64,000 nucleotides of DNA, taken from positions 1,488,001 to 1,552,000 of the forward strand of contig NZ_JAVIZX010000001.1 of NCBI RefSeq assembly GCF_031453675.1, given 5' to 3'. The translations under genes and the position numbers were made by a program. Each line of letters starts with the position of its first letter. Within the stretch, counting starts at the first letter, position 1. The DNA is from Paracidovorax wautersii (GTDB lineage Bacteria; Pseudomonadota; Gammaproteobacteria; Burkholderiales; Burkholderiaceae_C). Under the pieces are notes generated by a model. The model searched no databases, was not told the origin of the DNA, and saw only the letters and a list, made by a program, of their open reading frames with translations. Positions 56,097 to 64,000 of the stretch are shown here, piece after piece.

Positions 56097-57296
56097 TCAG
56101 ATCAGCTGCGCTTCCATCTGCGCGGCGCGCAGCGCCTCCAGCACCTGCTGCACATGCGCCTGGCCGCGGGTCTGCAGCACCAGTTCGATCTCGACGTTCT
56201 GCGCCGCCAGCAGCGTGAAGGCGCGCTGGTGGTGCACCTCTTCGATGTTGGCGCCGGCCTCCGCCACGGTGGCGGTGATGCGGGCCAGCACGCCGGGCAC
56301 GTCGCGGGCGCTGACCTTGATGCGCGCCAGCCGGCCCGAGCGCACCATGCCGCGCTCGATGATGGCGGCCAGCAGCAGCGGGTCGATGTTGCCGCCGCTG
56401 AGCACCAGGCCCACGCGCTTGCCGCGGAAGCGCTCGGGGTGGCGCACCAGCGCGGCCAGGCCGGCGGCGCCCGCGCCCTCCACCAGCGTCTTCTCGATCT
56501 CCAGCAGCATCAGCACGGCCTGCTCGATGTCGCCCTCGTCCACCAGCAGCAGGTCGTCCACCAGGCGGGCCACCACCTCTTGCGTGATCTTGCCGGCCGT
56601 GCCCACGGCGATGCCCTCGGCGATGGTGGAGGTGCCCATGGGGTGCTGCGCGCCCTGCACGGCGTTGAGCATGGAAGGAAAGCGCACCGTCTGCACGCCC
56701 ACGATCTCGATGGACGGCTGCAGCGCCTTGGCCGCCGTGGCCATGCCCGCGATCAGCCCGCCGCCGCCGACCGAGATCACCAGCGCGTCCAGATCGGGTA
56801 CGGCGCGCAGCATCTCCAGGGCGACCGTGCCCTGGCCGGCCGCGATGGCCTCGTCGTCGTACGGGTGCACGAAGACCAGGCCGCGTTCCTCGGCCAGCGC
56901 ATAGGCGTGCTGGCGGGCGGCCTCCAGCGTGTCGCCGTGCAGCACCACCTCGGCCCCGAAGCCGCGCGTGCGCTCCACTTTCACGCCGGGCGTGAAGCGC
57001 GGCATGACGATCACCGCGCGCACGCCCAGCCGCTGCGCATGGTAGGCCACGCCCTGGGCGTGGTTGCCGGCGCTCATGGCGACCACGCCGCGCTGGCGCT
57101 CCTCGGCCGAGAGCTGGCCCAGCTTGTTGCTGGCACCGCGCTCCTTGAACGAGGCGGTGAACTGCAGGTTCTCGAACTTGAGGAACACCTGCGCGCCGAC
57201 GATCTGCGAGAGCGTCTGGGATTCCACGCAGGGCGTGTCGAGCACCTGGCCCTGGAGCCGCGCGGCGGCGGCCTGGATGTCTTGGAGGCTGAGCAT
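56097..57296 (-). CDS. ilvA: Threonine ammonia-lyase with C-terminal ACT domain
   Basis: PLP enzyme turning threonine into 2-oxobutanoate, for isoleucine synthesis or catabolism. 399 residues. PLP lysine K51 is in FTASFKERGASNKL, the phosphate loop is SVGGGGLIAGM (175-185), and SAGNHAQGVAYHA and GIAVGTAGKIT fit the family. A single ACT domain (about 325-399, IKVSARDVPGVLARITATVA) replaces the two-part regulatory domain of the long biosynthetic form. This short form is common in betaproteobacteria, and some members also act on serine. The start at 57296 is where homology begins. Confidence 0.92.
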   Translation of the reverse strand: MLSLQDIQAAAARLQGQVLDTPCVESQTLSQIVGAQVFLKFENLQFTASFKERGASNKLGQLSAEERQRGVVAMSAGNHAQGVAYHAQRLGVRAVIVMPRFTPGVKVERTRGFGAEVVLHGDTLEAARQHAYALAEERGLVFVHPYDDEAIAAGQGTVALEMLRAVPDLDALVISVGGGGLIAGMATAAKALQPSIEIVGVQTVRFPSMLNAVQGAQHPMGTSTIAEGIAVGTAGKITQEVVARLVDDLLLVDEGDIEQAVLMLLEIEKTLVEGAGAAGLAALVRHPERFRGKRVGLVLSGGNIDPLLLAAIIERGMVRSGRLARIKVSARDVPGVLARITATVAEAGANIEEVHHQRAFTLLAAQNVEIELVLQTRGQAHVQQVLEALRAAQMEAQLI

Positions 57297-57362
57297 GGGG
57301 CTGATTGTGGCGCAGGCCGCGCGGCCCACCGGCCCTGTCTAGCGATCCCTCGATACCGTCGC

Positions 57363-59852
57363 TTAGAAGTCCACGGTGGCCGACAGCTGCACGCTGCGCG
57401 GCGCGCCGACCAGCAGCGTGCCCCAGGTGGACGAGCCTGCCCAGTAGTCGCGGCCCGTGGCGTTGCGCACGGTGGCGCGCAGCACCGTGCTGCGGCCGGC
57501 CACCTGCAGGCGGTAGCGCAGTCCCAGGTCCACGGTCGTCCACGACGGCAGGCGCTGCAGGTTGGCCTGGTCGGCGTACTGGGCGCCCGTGCGGGTGAGC
57601 CCGGCGGTGGCCGTGAGGCCGGGCACCCAGGCCAGGTCGTGCTCGGCGTTCAGCGTGAACTGCGTGCGCGGCACGCCCACGGCGGCATTGCCCTGCGTGG
57701 CGGCGCTGTTGGTGCGGGTGAGTTCCGCGTCGATCCAGGTCGCGCCGCCGTACAGGCGCCAGCCGGCGGCCGGCTCGCCGTACACCGACAGCTCCAGCCC
57801 GCGGTTGCGCTGCTCGCCATCCACCGCGAAACGGTTGTTCTGCAGGTAGCCGCTGGGCTTGCGGATCTGGAAGACGCTGGCCGTGGTCATGAGCGTGCCG
57901 TGGTCGATCTTGATGCCCACCTCCTGCTGGCGCGTCTTGTACGGAGCGAAGACCTCGCCCGCGTTGACGGCGCTGCTCGGGGCCGTGTCGCCGCGGCTCA
58001 GGCCTTCGATGTAGTTGGCGTACAGCGACACGCCCTGCCAGGGCTTAAACACCGCGCCCGCCAGCGGCGTGGTGGCGCTTTTTCCGTAGGTGGCCGTGCG
58101 CACGCCGCTGGTGTCGAAGTTGTCCGCGTCCACCTGCTGGTGGCGCAGGCCCAGGGTGAGCAGCAGCCGCTCATCCAGGAGGCCGATGGTGTCCGACAGC
58201 GCGAAGCCGCGCAGTTCGGTGGCCGAGCGCTTGGGCAGGCTGCCGGGCGCCGCCACGGATTGCGCGGGCCGCTCGATGGGCGCGTACAGGTTGGAGGTGT
58301 AGGCCGCGCCCGCCACCGAGCCCATGCGGTAGCGGTCCTCGTAGTGGCTCCACTGCAGCGTGGCCTGGTGGCTGGCCGCGCCGGTGGTGAAGCGGCCGCG
58401 CACGCCCGCCTCCACCACCTGGCGCTCGATATCGAACTGCGCCCGCGTGGGGGTCACGCGCGTGTCGCCGGCGGCCGAGGTGATGGTGGGCGTGTTGAAG
58501 AGCCGGTCCACTTTGGACTGCGCGGCGCCCACGCTGGCGAAGACCGACCAGCGGTCCGTCAGCTCGTGCCGGGCCTTGAGCAGGGCGGACTCCTCCGTGC
58601 TCTCGTACCACTCCCAGCGCTGCGTGATGTTGCGGCGCGCATCCGGTGCGGCAGGCACGGCCAGGCCCGCTGCGATGGAGGGGCGGCGCGTGGGCGCGTC
58701 CACGTCCTCGCGCTGGCGGATCAGGTCCAGCGTGACCTGGGTGCGTTCGGTGGTGTAGTCCAGCGCCAGCGCGCCCACGGTGGCCTCGCGGCGCTGGTGG
58801 TCCATGGGCGTGCGGCCGTCGCGGTAGCTGCCGTTGAAGCGCACGCCGAACTGGCGCGCATCGCCCCAGCGCCGCGCCACGTCGATGTGGCCGCCGCCCT
58901 GCGAGCGCGTGCCGTAGTCGGCGCGTACGCGCGTCAGGTCCTGCGTGGCGCGCTTGGGCACCACGTTGATGCCGCCGCCCACGCCGCTGTTGGGCGACAT
59001 GCCGTACACCATGGCGGTGGGGCCCTTGAGCACTTCCACGCGCTCGGCGTAGTCGGTCAGCAGGCGGTAGTTGGGCGCCACGCCGTACAGGCCGTCGAAG
59101 GCGATCTCGCCGATGTTGTTGTCCCCGATGGCGAAGCCGCGGATGAAGAACGCGTCCGCCACGTCGCCGCTGGGCGCTGTGCTGCGCACCGACGGGTCCA
59201 CCGCCAGCGCGTCGGCCAGGGTGGTGGCCTGGCGGTCCTCGATGGCCTGTGCGGTGTAGCTGGTGATGTGGAAGGGCGCATCCATGGCGTCCGTCTGGCC
59301 CAGCAGGCCCAGCCGGCCGCCGCGCGCGATCTGGCCGCCGGCGTAGGCGCCAGGCAGCAGGTCGGGCTGCACCGGCGCGGCGGCCGTCACGCGCACTTCC
59401 GACAGGGCCGTGGTGGCGCCGGCGGCCGTGCCTTGCGCAGGCGCGGCCTCCGGCAGGCGGCGCAGCGTGTAGGCGCCGCCGGCACCGGCCACGGGCTCCA
59501 ACCCCGTGCCGACCAGTAGCTGGCCCAGGGCCTGCGCGAGCGTGGGCGCGCCCTGCACGCCGGCGGTCTGCAGGCCCGCCACGAGATCGGGCGCGAAGGT
59601 GATCAGCGCGCCCGACTCCCGGCCCAGCCGGTTGAGCGCCGGGCCCAGGGGCCCCGCAGGAATGGCGTAGCTGCGCGGTGCAGCGTCCTGGGTGGCGGGC
59701 TGGGCCTGCGCGCGGGACGGCACCGCCAGCAAGGCCGCGCCGTAGGCTGCGGCCAGGCTGGCGCACAGCAGTTGCGCCGCAGCGGCCGTGCGGCGGCGGG
59801 GCCGCGGAAGGGCAGGGGACAGGGCAGAGGAAGGGACGGCAGAGCGGCGCAT
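57363..59852 (-). CDS. TonB-dependent receptor with STN signalling domain (FecA/FpvA type)
   Basis: Outer-membrane siderophore receptor and signal transducer, 829 residues. The signal region (about 1-50, ending SRAQAQP) precedes an STN domain (about 58-130: YAIPAGPLGPALNRLGRESG, LITFAPDLVAGLQTAGVQG, LVGTGLEPVAGAGGAYTLRR). The plug has ITSYTAQAIEDRQATTLADA, FFIRGFAIGDNNIGEIAFDG and ERVEVLKGPTAMVYGMSPNS. The barrel ends VRNATGRDYWAGS and SATVDF. The STN domain would contact the FecR-type protein encoded just upstream (178-bp gap, holding a family A repeat). With the FecI-type sigma gene this is a complete surface-signalling set. Confidence 0.93.
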   Translation of the reverse strand: MRRSAVPSSALSPALPRPRRRTAAAAQLLCASLAAAYGAALLAVPSRAQAQPATQDAAPRSYAIPAGPLGPALNRLGRESGALITFAPDLVAGLQTAGVQGAPTLAQALGQLLVGTGLEPVAGAGGAYTLRRLPEAAPAQGTAAGATTALSEVRVTAAAPVQPDLLPGAYAGGQIARGGRLGLLGQTDAMDAPFHITSYTAQAIEDRQATTLADALAVDPSVRSTAPSGDVADAFFIRGFAIGDNNIGEIAFDGLYGVAPNYRLLTDYAERVEVLKGPTAMVYGMSPNSGVGGGINVVPKRATQDLTRVRADYGTRSQGGGHIDVARRWGDARQFGVRFNGSYRDGRTPMDHQRREATVGALALDYTTERTQVTLDLIRQREDVDAPTRRPSIAAGLAVPAAPDARRNITQRWEWYESTEESALLKARHELTDRWSVFASVGAAQSKVDRLFNTPTITSAAGDTRVTPTRAQFDIERQVVEAGVRGRFTTGAASHQATLQWSHYEDRYRMGSVAGAAYTSNLYAPIERPAQSVAAPGSLPKRSATELRGFALSDTIGLLDERLLLTLGLRHQQVDADNFDTSGVRTATYGKSATTPLAGAVFKPWQGVSLYANYIEGLSRGDTAPSSAVNAGEVFAPYKTRQQEVGIKIDHGTLMTTASVFQIRKPSGYLQNNRFAVDGEQRNRGLELSVYGEPAAGWRLYGGATWIDAELTRTNSAATQGNAAVGVPRTQFTLNAEHDLAWVPGLTATAGLTRTGAQYADQANLQRLPSWTTVDLGLRYRLQVAGRSTVLRATVRNATGRDYWAGSSTWGTLLVGAPRSVQLSATVDF

Positions 59853-59956
59853 GCGGCAGGTCTTTCAGGCAGGAAGGGTGGCGAAGCGGTCAGCACCCCC
59901 CGCGGCAGGCGAGGGGCTTTCCTGTGCTTGACACCCGGCGGTGCCGGAATGGCCGC

Positions 59957-60034
59957 TTTTTTTGAAGATTCAGTATGAAATATGCCCAAAGCGCCCGCGG
60001 AATAAGCGCATGCAGCTATTGAAAATATAGCTAA
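59957..60034. repeat. Dispersed small repeat, family A, copy 8
   Basis: AAAGCGCCCGCGGAATAAGC, then GCATGCAGCTATTGAAAATA and TAGCTAA; it abuts the FecR stop codon and shares CAGCTATTGAAAATATAGC with copy 7. It lies between fecR and the receptor gene, so it may separate their expression. Confidence 0.87.
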
Positions 60035-61038
60035 CTGCGCCGCTCCACCGTCACCCACCAGCGGGTGCGGGTGTGGATCTGCACCGGCAGCGACAGCGTG
60101 AGGGCCGCGAGCACCCGGTCGGTGTCGGCCAGCGGGTACGAGCCCGACACGCGCAGCGCCGCCGCGTCGGGCGCGCAGCGCAGCACGCCGGGCCGGTGGC
60201 GTGACAGCTCGGCGAGGAAGCTGTCCAGCGGCATGCCGTCGGCCACCAGCATGCCCTCGGCCCAGGCGCTGGCGCCGTCCTGCGCCGGCTCGGCGGCGCC
60301 GGTGGCCGCGCGGCTGAAGCGGCCCTGCTCGCCGGCGGCCAGGCGCAGCGCGGGGACATCGCCCTGCGCGGGGGTGAGCTCCACCGCGCCCTGCAGCACG
60401 GCCACCTCGGTATGGCCGCCGTGCTGGCGCACGGTGAAGCGCGTGCCGATGGCACGCACCTGCCCCTCGGCGGTGCGCACGCGCAAGGGGCGGGCGGTGC
60501 CGGTGGCGCCATCGGGCGCGTTGTCGGGCGCGCTGTGCACCAGGATCTCGCCGGCGCGCAGCACGATCAGGCGCTCGGTGGCGGTGTAACGCACGTCCAC
60601 GGCCGACGCGGTGTTGAGCCACACGCGCGTGCCGTCCGGCAGCTGCGCATCGCGCCGCTCGCCCGTTCCGGTGGACAGATCGGCCGCCAGCTGCTGCCAG
60701 GCCTGTGCGCCCAGGCCGGTCTGGCGCGCGGCCAGCAAGCCGCCGGCACCGGCCGTCAGCAGCACGGCCAGGCGTACGGCATGGCGGCGCTGCAGCCCGG
60801 GCGCGACCAGCGTCTGCAACGCGACGGAGGCCGGCACGTCGCGCAGCTGGCCGTCCACCTCGGCAATGCGCTGCCAGGCGCGTGCGTGCCGCGGGTCGGC
60901 GTCCAGCCAGGCCTGCCACTGCTGGCGCGCGTGCCGTGCGGCGGCGGGCGCGGTGGGTGAGCCGTCTTCGGGCCGCAATTCCAGCAGCCAGTGCACGGCC
61001 TGGCGCGCAATGGCGGGAGAAATATCGTTGGGTGCCAT
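60031..61038 (-). CDS. fecR: FecR-family anti-sigma/sigma-regulator protein
   Basis: 335-residue inner-membrane regulator that carries the receptor's signal to the ECF sigma factor. The cytoplasmic N-terminus (about 1-82) has the DUF4880-like opening ISPAIARQAVHWLLELRPED and WQAWLDADPRHARAWQRIAE. A single span lies about 86-106. The periplasmic FecR domain (about 115-330) has AQLPDGTRVWLNTASAVDVR, VRAIGTRFTVRQHGGHTEVA and VLQGAVELTPA. It starts at 61038, 146 bp after the sigma gene stop on the same strand. Confidence 0.92.
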   Translation of the reverse strand: MAPNDISPAIARQAVHWLLELRPEDGSPTAPAAARHARQQWQAWLDADPRHARAWQRIAEVDGQLRDVPASVALQTLVAPGLQRRHAVRLAVLLTAGAGGLLAARQTGLGAQAWQQLAADLSTGTGERRDAQLPDGTRVWLNTASAVDVRYTATERLIVLRAGEILVHSAPDNAPDGATGTARPLRVRTAEGQVRAIGTRFTVRQHGGHTEVAVLQGAVELTPAQGDVPALRLAAGEQGRFSRAATGAAEPAQDGASAWAEGMLVADGMPLDSFLAELSRHRPGVLRCAPDAAALRVSGSYPLADTDRVLAALTLSLPVQIHTRTRWWVTVERRS

Positions 61039-61123
61039 GTCAGGTGTGGCCAAGAGGCGCGGTGGATGCGGTGGGCGCGGCGCAGGCCAGCAGGCACCGA
61101 GCAAGGGCCGTCCCGCAGCGAGG

Positions 61124-61196
61124 GTGCCGTCCCCCTTCCCGCAACGCGAAGCGATGCGAGAGAAGGGGGAAGCCCCGCAGCGGCTCAGGGGGTTGC
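61124..61196 (-). repeat. Dispersed small repeat, family B, copy 2 (overlaps sigma-factor stop codon)
   Basis: On the minus strand: CAACCCCCTGAGCCGCTGCG, then CTTCCCCCTTCTCTCGC, a 10-15 nt loop and GGGAAGGGGGACGGC. The C-run and G-run arms pair. It supplies the stop and last codons of the FecI-type gene, exactly as copy 1 does for the IclR gene. Confidence 0.78.
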
Positions 61197-61712
61197 CGCT
61201 GCATCGCCGAAGTAGCAGCGCTCGGCCGCGGCGGCCAGGTGGCGGCGCACGGTGGTGCGGGACAGCCCCAGCTGCGCCGCGATCTGCTCCTGCGTCAGCT
61301 CCTCCAGCCGCCACAGCAGAAAGGCCTTGCGCGCCACGGCGGGCAGCCCGTCCAGCAGGCGGTCGATGGCGACCAGGGTTTCCAGCACCATCAGGCGGGC
61401 GTCGGGCGGCGGGGCCACGGGCTCGGGCAGCAGGGCCAGCGCATCGAGGTAGGCCCGCTCGATCTGCCGGCGCCGCAGGTGGTTGGCCAGCAGGCGCTGG
61501 GCGATGGTCGTCAGGTAGGCGCGTGGCTCGGCCACCTCGTCCAGCCGCTGGCCGGTGGCGGTGAGCACGCGAACGAAGGTGTTCTGCGCTAGATCCGCCG
61601 CGTCCCACGCGCAGCCCAGCTTGTGCCGCAGCCGGCCGACCAGCCAGCCGTGGTGCTGCAGGTACAGGGCCTGGGTGGCCTCGGCGTGGAGGGTGGGGGC
61701 GGGCGCAGGCAT
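61185..61712 (-). CDS. fecI: ECF sigma factor, FecI type
   Basis: 175-residue extracytoplasmic-function sigma factor directing transcription of iron-uptake genes. Region 2 (about 12-78: LYLQHHGWLVGRLRHKLGCA, DAADLAQNTFVRVL, RAYLTTIAQRLLANHLRRRQ) binds the -10; region 4 (about 110-165: LLDGLPAVARKAFLLWRLEE, LTQEQIAAQLGLSRTTVRRH) binds the -35. The final residues AATP and the stop lie in a family B repeat. The start at 61712 (MPAPAPTLH) is followed by the family's normal beginning, and an inverted repeat that may be a Fur site lies just upstream. Confidence 0.92.
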   Translation of the reverse strand: MPAPAPTLHAEATQALYLQHHGWLVGRLRHKLGCAWDAADLAQNTFVRVLTATGQRLDEVAEPRAYLTTIAQRLLANHLRRRQIERAYLDALALLPEPVAPPPDARLMVLETLVAIDRLLDGLPAVARKAFLLWRLEELTQEQIAAQLGLSRTTVRRHLAAAAERCYFGDAAATP

Positions 61713-61723
61713 GGCGGTTTTGC

Positions 61724-61744
61724 AAATGCGAATTGGTCGCATTT
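61724..61744. promoter_or_regulatory. Inverted repeat at the fecI promoter, possible Fur site
   Basis: AAATGCGA-N5-TCGCATTT, perfect 8-bp arms, 12 bp upstream of the sigma-factor start. The shape resembles AATGAGAATN-type Fur boxes of related bacteria. It would shut off fecIR when iron is plentiful. Confidence 0.55.
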
Positions 61745-61800
61745 TATGCCGCCATGCCGATTCCGGCGCGTGCGGCCCGGCGGGCCAGGCGCGTGGCGGC

Positions 61801-64000
61801 TCAGAAGTCGTAGCGGGCGCTGACGTTCACGCTGCGCGGCGCGCCCCAGGTGTAGAACAGGCCCTGTGCGCTGAAGTTGGTCACACCGGCGAAGTACCGC
61901 TTATCGAACACGTTGTTGAGGTTGGCCGAGATGCTGAGCTGCCGGCTGACCTGGTAGCGCGCCATCAGGTCGAACAGCCAGTAGGCGTCCTGGCGCAGGG
62001 TGGCCGAGCCGCGGCTGGTGGCAATGGCGCTTTGCCAGCGCAGGGCGCCGCCCACCGTCAGGCCCTGCAGGGCGCCGTCGCCGAAGCGGTAGCTGCTGCC
62101 CAGTTTGAACTGGTGCCTGGGCGTGGTGGAGGCGCTGTCCAGGTTGCTGCTGTTCATCACATAGCTGCCCTGGGCCTGCCAACCGCGGGCCAGCTCGCCG
62201 GACAGTTCCAGCTCGTAGCCGCGCCGCGTCGCGCCCTTGACGGCACGGTAGATGCTGTCGCCGTTGGCGTTCAGCCCCACCTCCTCGGCCGTGTTGTCGG
62301 TGCGCATCCAGAAGTGGGCGATGCTGGCGTTCAGGCGCTTGTCGAAGAACTCGCCCTTGGCGCCCAGTTCATAGGTCCGGCCTTCCTCGGGGGGCAGCGT
62401 GCGTTCGCCGGCGTCCTTGGCGCTCTGGGGCTGGTAGATGCTGGCGTAGCTGCCGTAGACCGAGACCTGGGGCGCCACGTCCACGATCAAGCCGGCATAG
62501 GGCGTGACGACGCCCCGCTCGCGCATGTCGTAGTTGTACCAACCGATGTCGGTCACGTCCTTCTGGTCGTAGTCGCTCACGCGGGCGCCGGCGATCAGCT
62601 TGACGGGGTCGGCGATGTTGAAGCGGCTGGCTGCGTAGAGGTAGCGGTTCTTGCGGCTGAACAGGTCGTTGGAATAGGCCATGCTGTTCCAGTCCGGCTC
62701 CGGCACGCCGGCGCCCCCGTCGGCATAGTCGATGCCGGCCGCGGTGAGGGTGGAGCTGGCGCCGCTGCCGCGCTGCAGCGTGGTGCGGGCCCGGGTGCTG
62801 CCGGCGCCGATCAGCAGGTCGTGCGTGCGCCCGAAGAGCTGGAACGGGCCCTGCACGTCCAGGCTGATGCTGTCGTTGCGGTCGTCGATGCCGGCGTAGC
62901 GGTTGTATTGGATCTGGCCCGGCAGCGCGTAGCGCAGGTAGCCGATGCGCATGTCCGGCGTGTCCACGCTGTCGCGCGCCACCTGCAGCTTGGCCTTCCA
63001 GCCACCGGCGAAGCGGTGCTCCAGCCGGGCGAAGAGGCCCAGCGACTCCTGTTCGTAGCCCGCCCAGGAGGCGCCCACGTTGAACGACCGCGGCATGCGC
63101 GGCACGGCCACGCCATCGCCCGAGAACGCCTGGATGGGCGTGGTGCCGGTCGCGCCGCGCAGCGAACGTTCCTTGTAGGTGATGCCGGCCCCCACCACCG
63201 TGTCGGGCGTGATGTCGGCCTCCAGCGTGCCGTACAGCGTGGTGTTGCGGTGGTGCTGCCGGTCACGGAAGGCATCGGCATCCTTGTGCGCGGCCACCAG
63301 GCGGCCGCGCAGCGTGCCCGCTTCGTTCAGGGGGCCGCTGATGTCCGCGTCGGCCCGGTAGCTGCTCCAGCTGCCCACGCCGGCACTGGCATGGGCCTGG
63401 AAGTCGCGCGTGGGGCGCTTGCGGATCAGGTTCACCGTGCCGCCGTAGTTGCCGTCGCCGCTCATCAGGCCCGAGGAGCCCTTGAGCACCTCCACCCGGT
63501 CGATCTCGGCCATGTCGTCGAGCGCATACAGGATGTGGCTGTTCCAGCCCCAGCCACTGGCCAGCAGGCGGTTGCCGTCCACCTTGAGGTTCACGGTGGA
63601 GCCGCGCACGTTGAAGGTGGTCATGTCGCTCTGGCGCGAAACGGTCACGCCCGGCGTCTGGTCCAGCACGTCGCTCAGCGTCTGCAGCTGGAAGTCGTCC
63701 ATGCGCTGGCGCGACATCACCGAGACGGACTGCGGCGTCTCGCGCAGCGTGAGCGGCAGGCCGGTGGCCGCGGCGCTCGGGCCGGCGGCGGTGTAGCTGC
63801 CGGTGCCCTCGGTCGTGCCGTCGTTGCGTTCGGCCTGGGCGGCCACGCGCACTTCCGACAGCGTCAGCGCACCGGCGGGCGTGGCCGCTGCGGCGGCGGC
63901 CGGCGCGGCGCGCAGCGTGTAGCCGCCGCCTTCGTGCGGCACGGCCTGCAGCCCGCTGCCCGCCAGCAGGGCGGCAAAGCCCTGGCCCACGGTGTAGCGG
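61801..64000 (-). CDS. TonB-dependent siderophore receptor with STN domain (N-terminus beyond window)
   Basis: 732 residues visible, open to the window edge. The tail of an STN domain (VGQGFAALLAGSGLQAVPHE, GGGYTLR) is followed by a linker, a plug (LRETPQSVSVMSRQRMDDFQ, TLSDVLDQTPGVTVSRQSDM, VEVLKGSSGLMSGDGNYGGT) and a barrel ending LNNVFDKRYFAG and SARYDF. The plug motif PQSVSVMSRQ is typical of FpvA/FhuE-like ferric-siderophore receptors. It lies upstream of fecI on the same strand, 88 bp from the sigma start. Either this or the receptor at 57363 could signal through FecR. Confidence 0.92.
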   Translation of the reverse strand, partial: RYTVGQGFAALLAGSGLQAVPHEGGGYTLRAAPAAAAAATPAGALTLSEVRVAAQAERNDGTTEGTGSYTAAGPSAAATGLPLTLRETPQSVSVMSRQRMDDFQLQTLSDVLDQTPGVTVSRQSDMTTFNVRGSTVNLKVDGNRLLASGWGWNSHILYALDDMAEIDRVEVLKGSSGLMSGDGNYGGTVNLIRKRPTRDFQAHASAGVGSWSSYRADADISGPLNEAGTLRGRLVAAHKDADAFRDRQHHRNTTLYGTLEADITPDTVVGAGITYKERSLRGATGTTPIQAFSGDGVAVPRMPRSFNVGASWAGYEQESLGLFARLEHRFAGGWKAKLQVARDSVDTPDMRIGYLRYALPGQIQYNRYAGIDDRNDSISLDVQGPFQLFGRTHDLLIGAGSTRARTTLQRGSGASSTLTAAGIDYADGGAGVPEPDWNSMAYSNDLFSRKNRYLYAASRFNIADPVKLIAGARVSDYDQKDVTDIGWYNYDMRERGVVTPYAGLIVDVAPQVSVYGSYASIYQPQSAKDAGERTLPPEEGRTYELGAKGEFFDKRLNASIAHFWMRTDNTAEEVGLNANGDSIYRAVKGATRRGYELELSGELARGWQAQGSYVMNSSNLDSASTTPRHQFKLGSSYRFGDGALQGLTVGGALRWQSAIATSRGSATLRQDAYWLFDLMARYQVSRQLSISANLNNVFDKRYFAGVTNFSAQGLFYTWGAPRSVNVSARYDF

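Noticed and set aside
56154-59519. A very long open frame on the plus strand opposite ilvA and the TonB receptor
   Set aside because: Its translation is His/Arg/Gly/Ala-rich with no family resemblance and lies antisense to two well-supported genes; high GC content produces such frames.

Overview
The window is about 68-70% GC and looks like chromosomal DNA of a Comamonadaceae betaproteobacterium, most likely Acidovorax or Paracidovorax. The gene families point that way (Bug/TctC binding protein, beta-alanine transaminase with MmsA, YqjI/YqjH, FecI/FecR with STN receptors). So do several small dispersed repeats with a core like AGCGCTTN5-7AAGCGCT followed by CAGCTAT, typical of that group from memory. 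The window is almost fully coding. I see no rRNA, tRNA, CRISPR array, IS transposase or prophage.

Layout. 0-11 kb: start of maeB; a ureidoglycolate lyase; an amidase at the end of a peptide/opine-type ABC transporter operon; a divergent M20 carbamoylase-type hydrolase; an IclR regulator. Together these suggest a locus for taking up and breaking down ureido or amide nitrogen compounds. 11-17 kb: a MASE2-GGDEF cyclase, an OmpA-like lipoprotein with a histone-H1-like tail, and a beta-alanine catabolic pair (mmsA and a frameshifted aminotransferase) with a divergent LysR gene. 17-26.5 kb: a miniature flagellar-rod-like protein, a DUF2061 protein, then an SPFH-SHOCT protein, a double zinc-ribbon DUF4178 protein, a DUF350 protein and a membrane-fused spermidine-synthase-like enzyme. 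This resembles a polyamine-linked membrane-stress module. It is split by a Fur-type TonB receptor and a partner gene broken at a G9 tract.

26.5-34.3 kb is signalling: a 1265-residue MHYT/PAS hybrid kinase overlapping a REC-HD-GYP protein, then a QseBC-like pair followed by a YgiW-type OB-fold protein. 34-45 kb: a FAD amine-oxidase-like lipoprotein, YqjI-YqjH (metal-responsive regulator and ferric-siderophore reductase), a large unknown lipoprotein, LysR with an EamA exporter, a chemoreceptor overlapping a DUF2127 gene, and an RRM RNA-binding protein with a long structured leader. 45-56 kb: a phytase-like esterase, hemerythrin, riboflavin synthase, GNAT, Nudix, a Bug protein with N-formylglutamate amidohydrolase and a divergent LysR, mnmA and lactate permease. 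56-64 kb: threonine ammonia-lyase and a FecI-FecR system flanked by two STN TonB receptors, one running off the window end.

The most unusual signals are the repeats. One 60-75 bp family has eight clear copies, mostly just after stop codons and once inside a reading frame. A second family supplies the stop codon and last residues of both the IclR and the FecI-type gene. An 84-bp unit is duplicated in frame inside the spermidine-synthase-like gene. Two genes carry one-base changes in G runs, which could be real mutations, phase-variable tracts or assembly errors.
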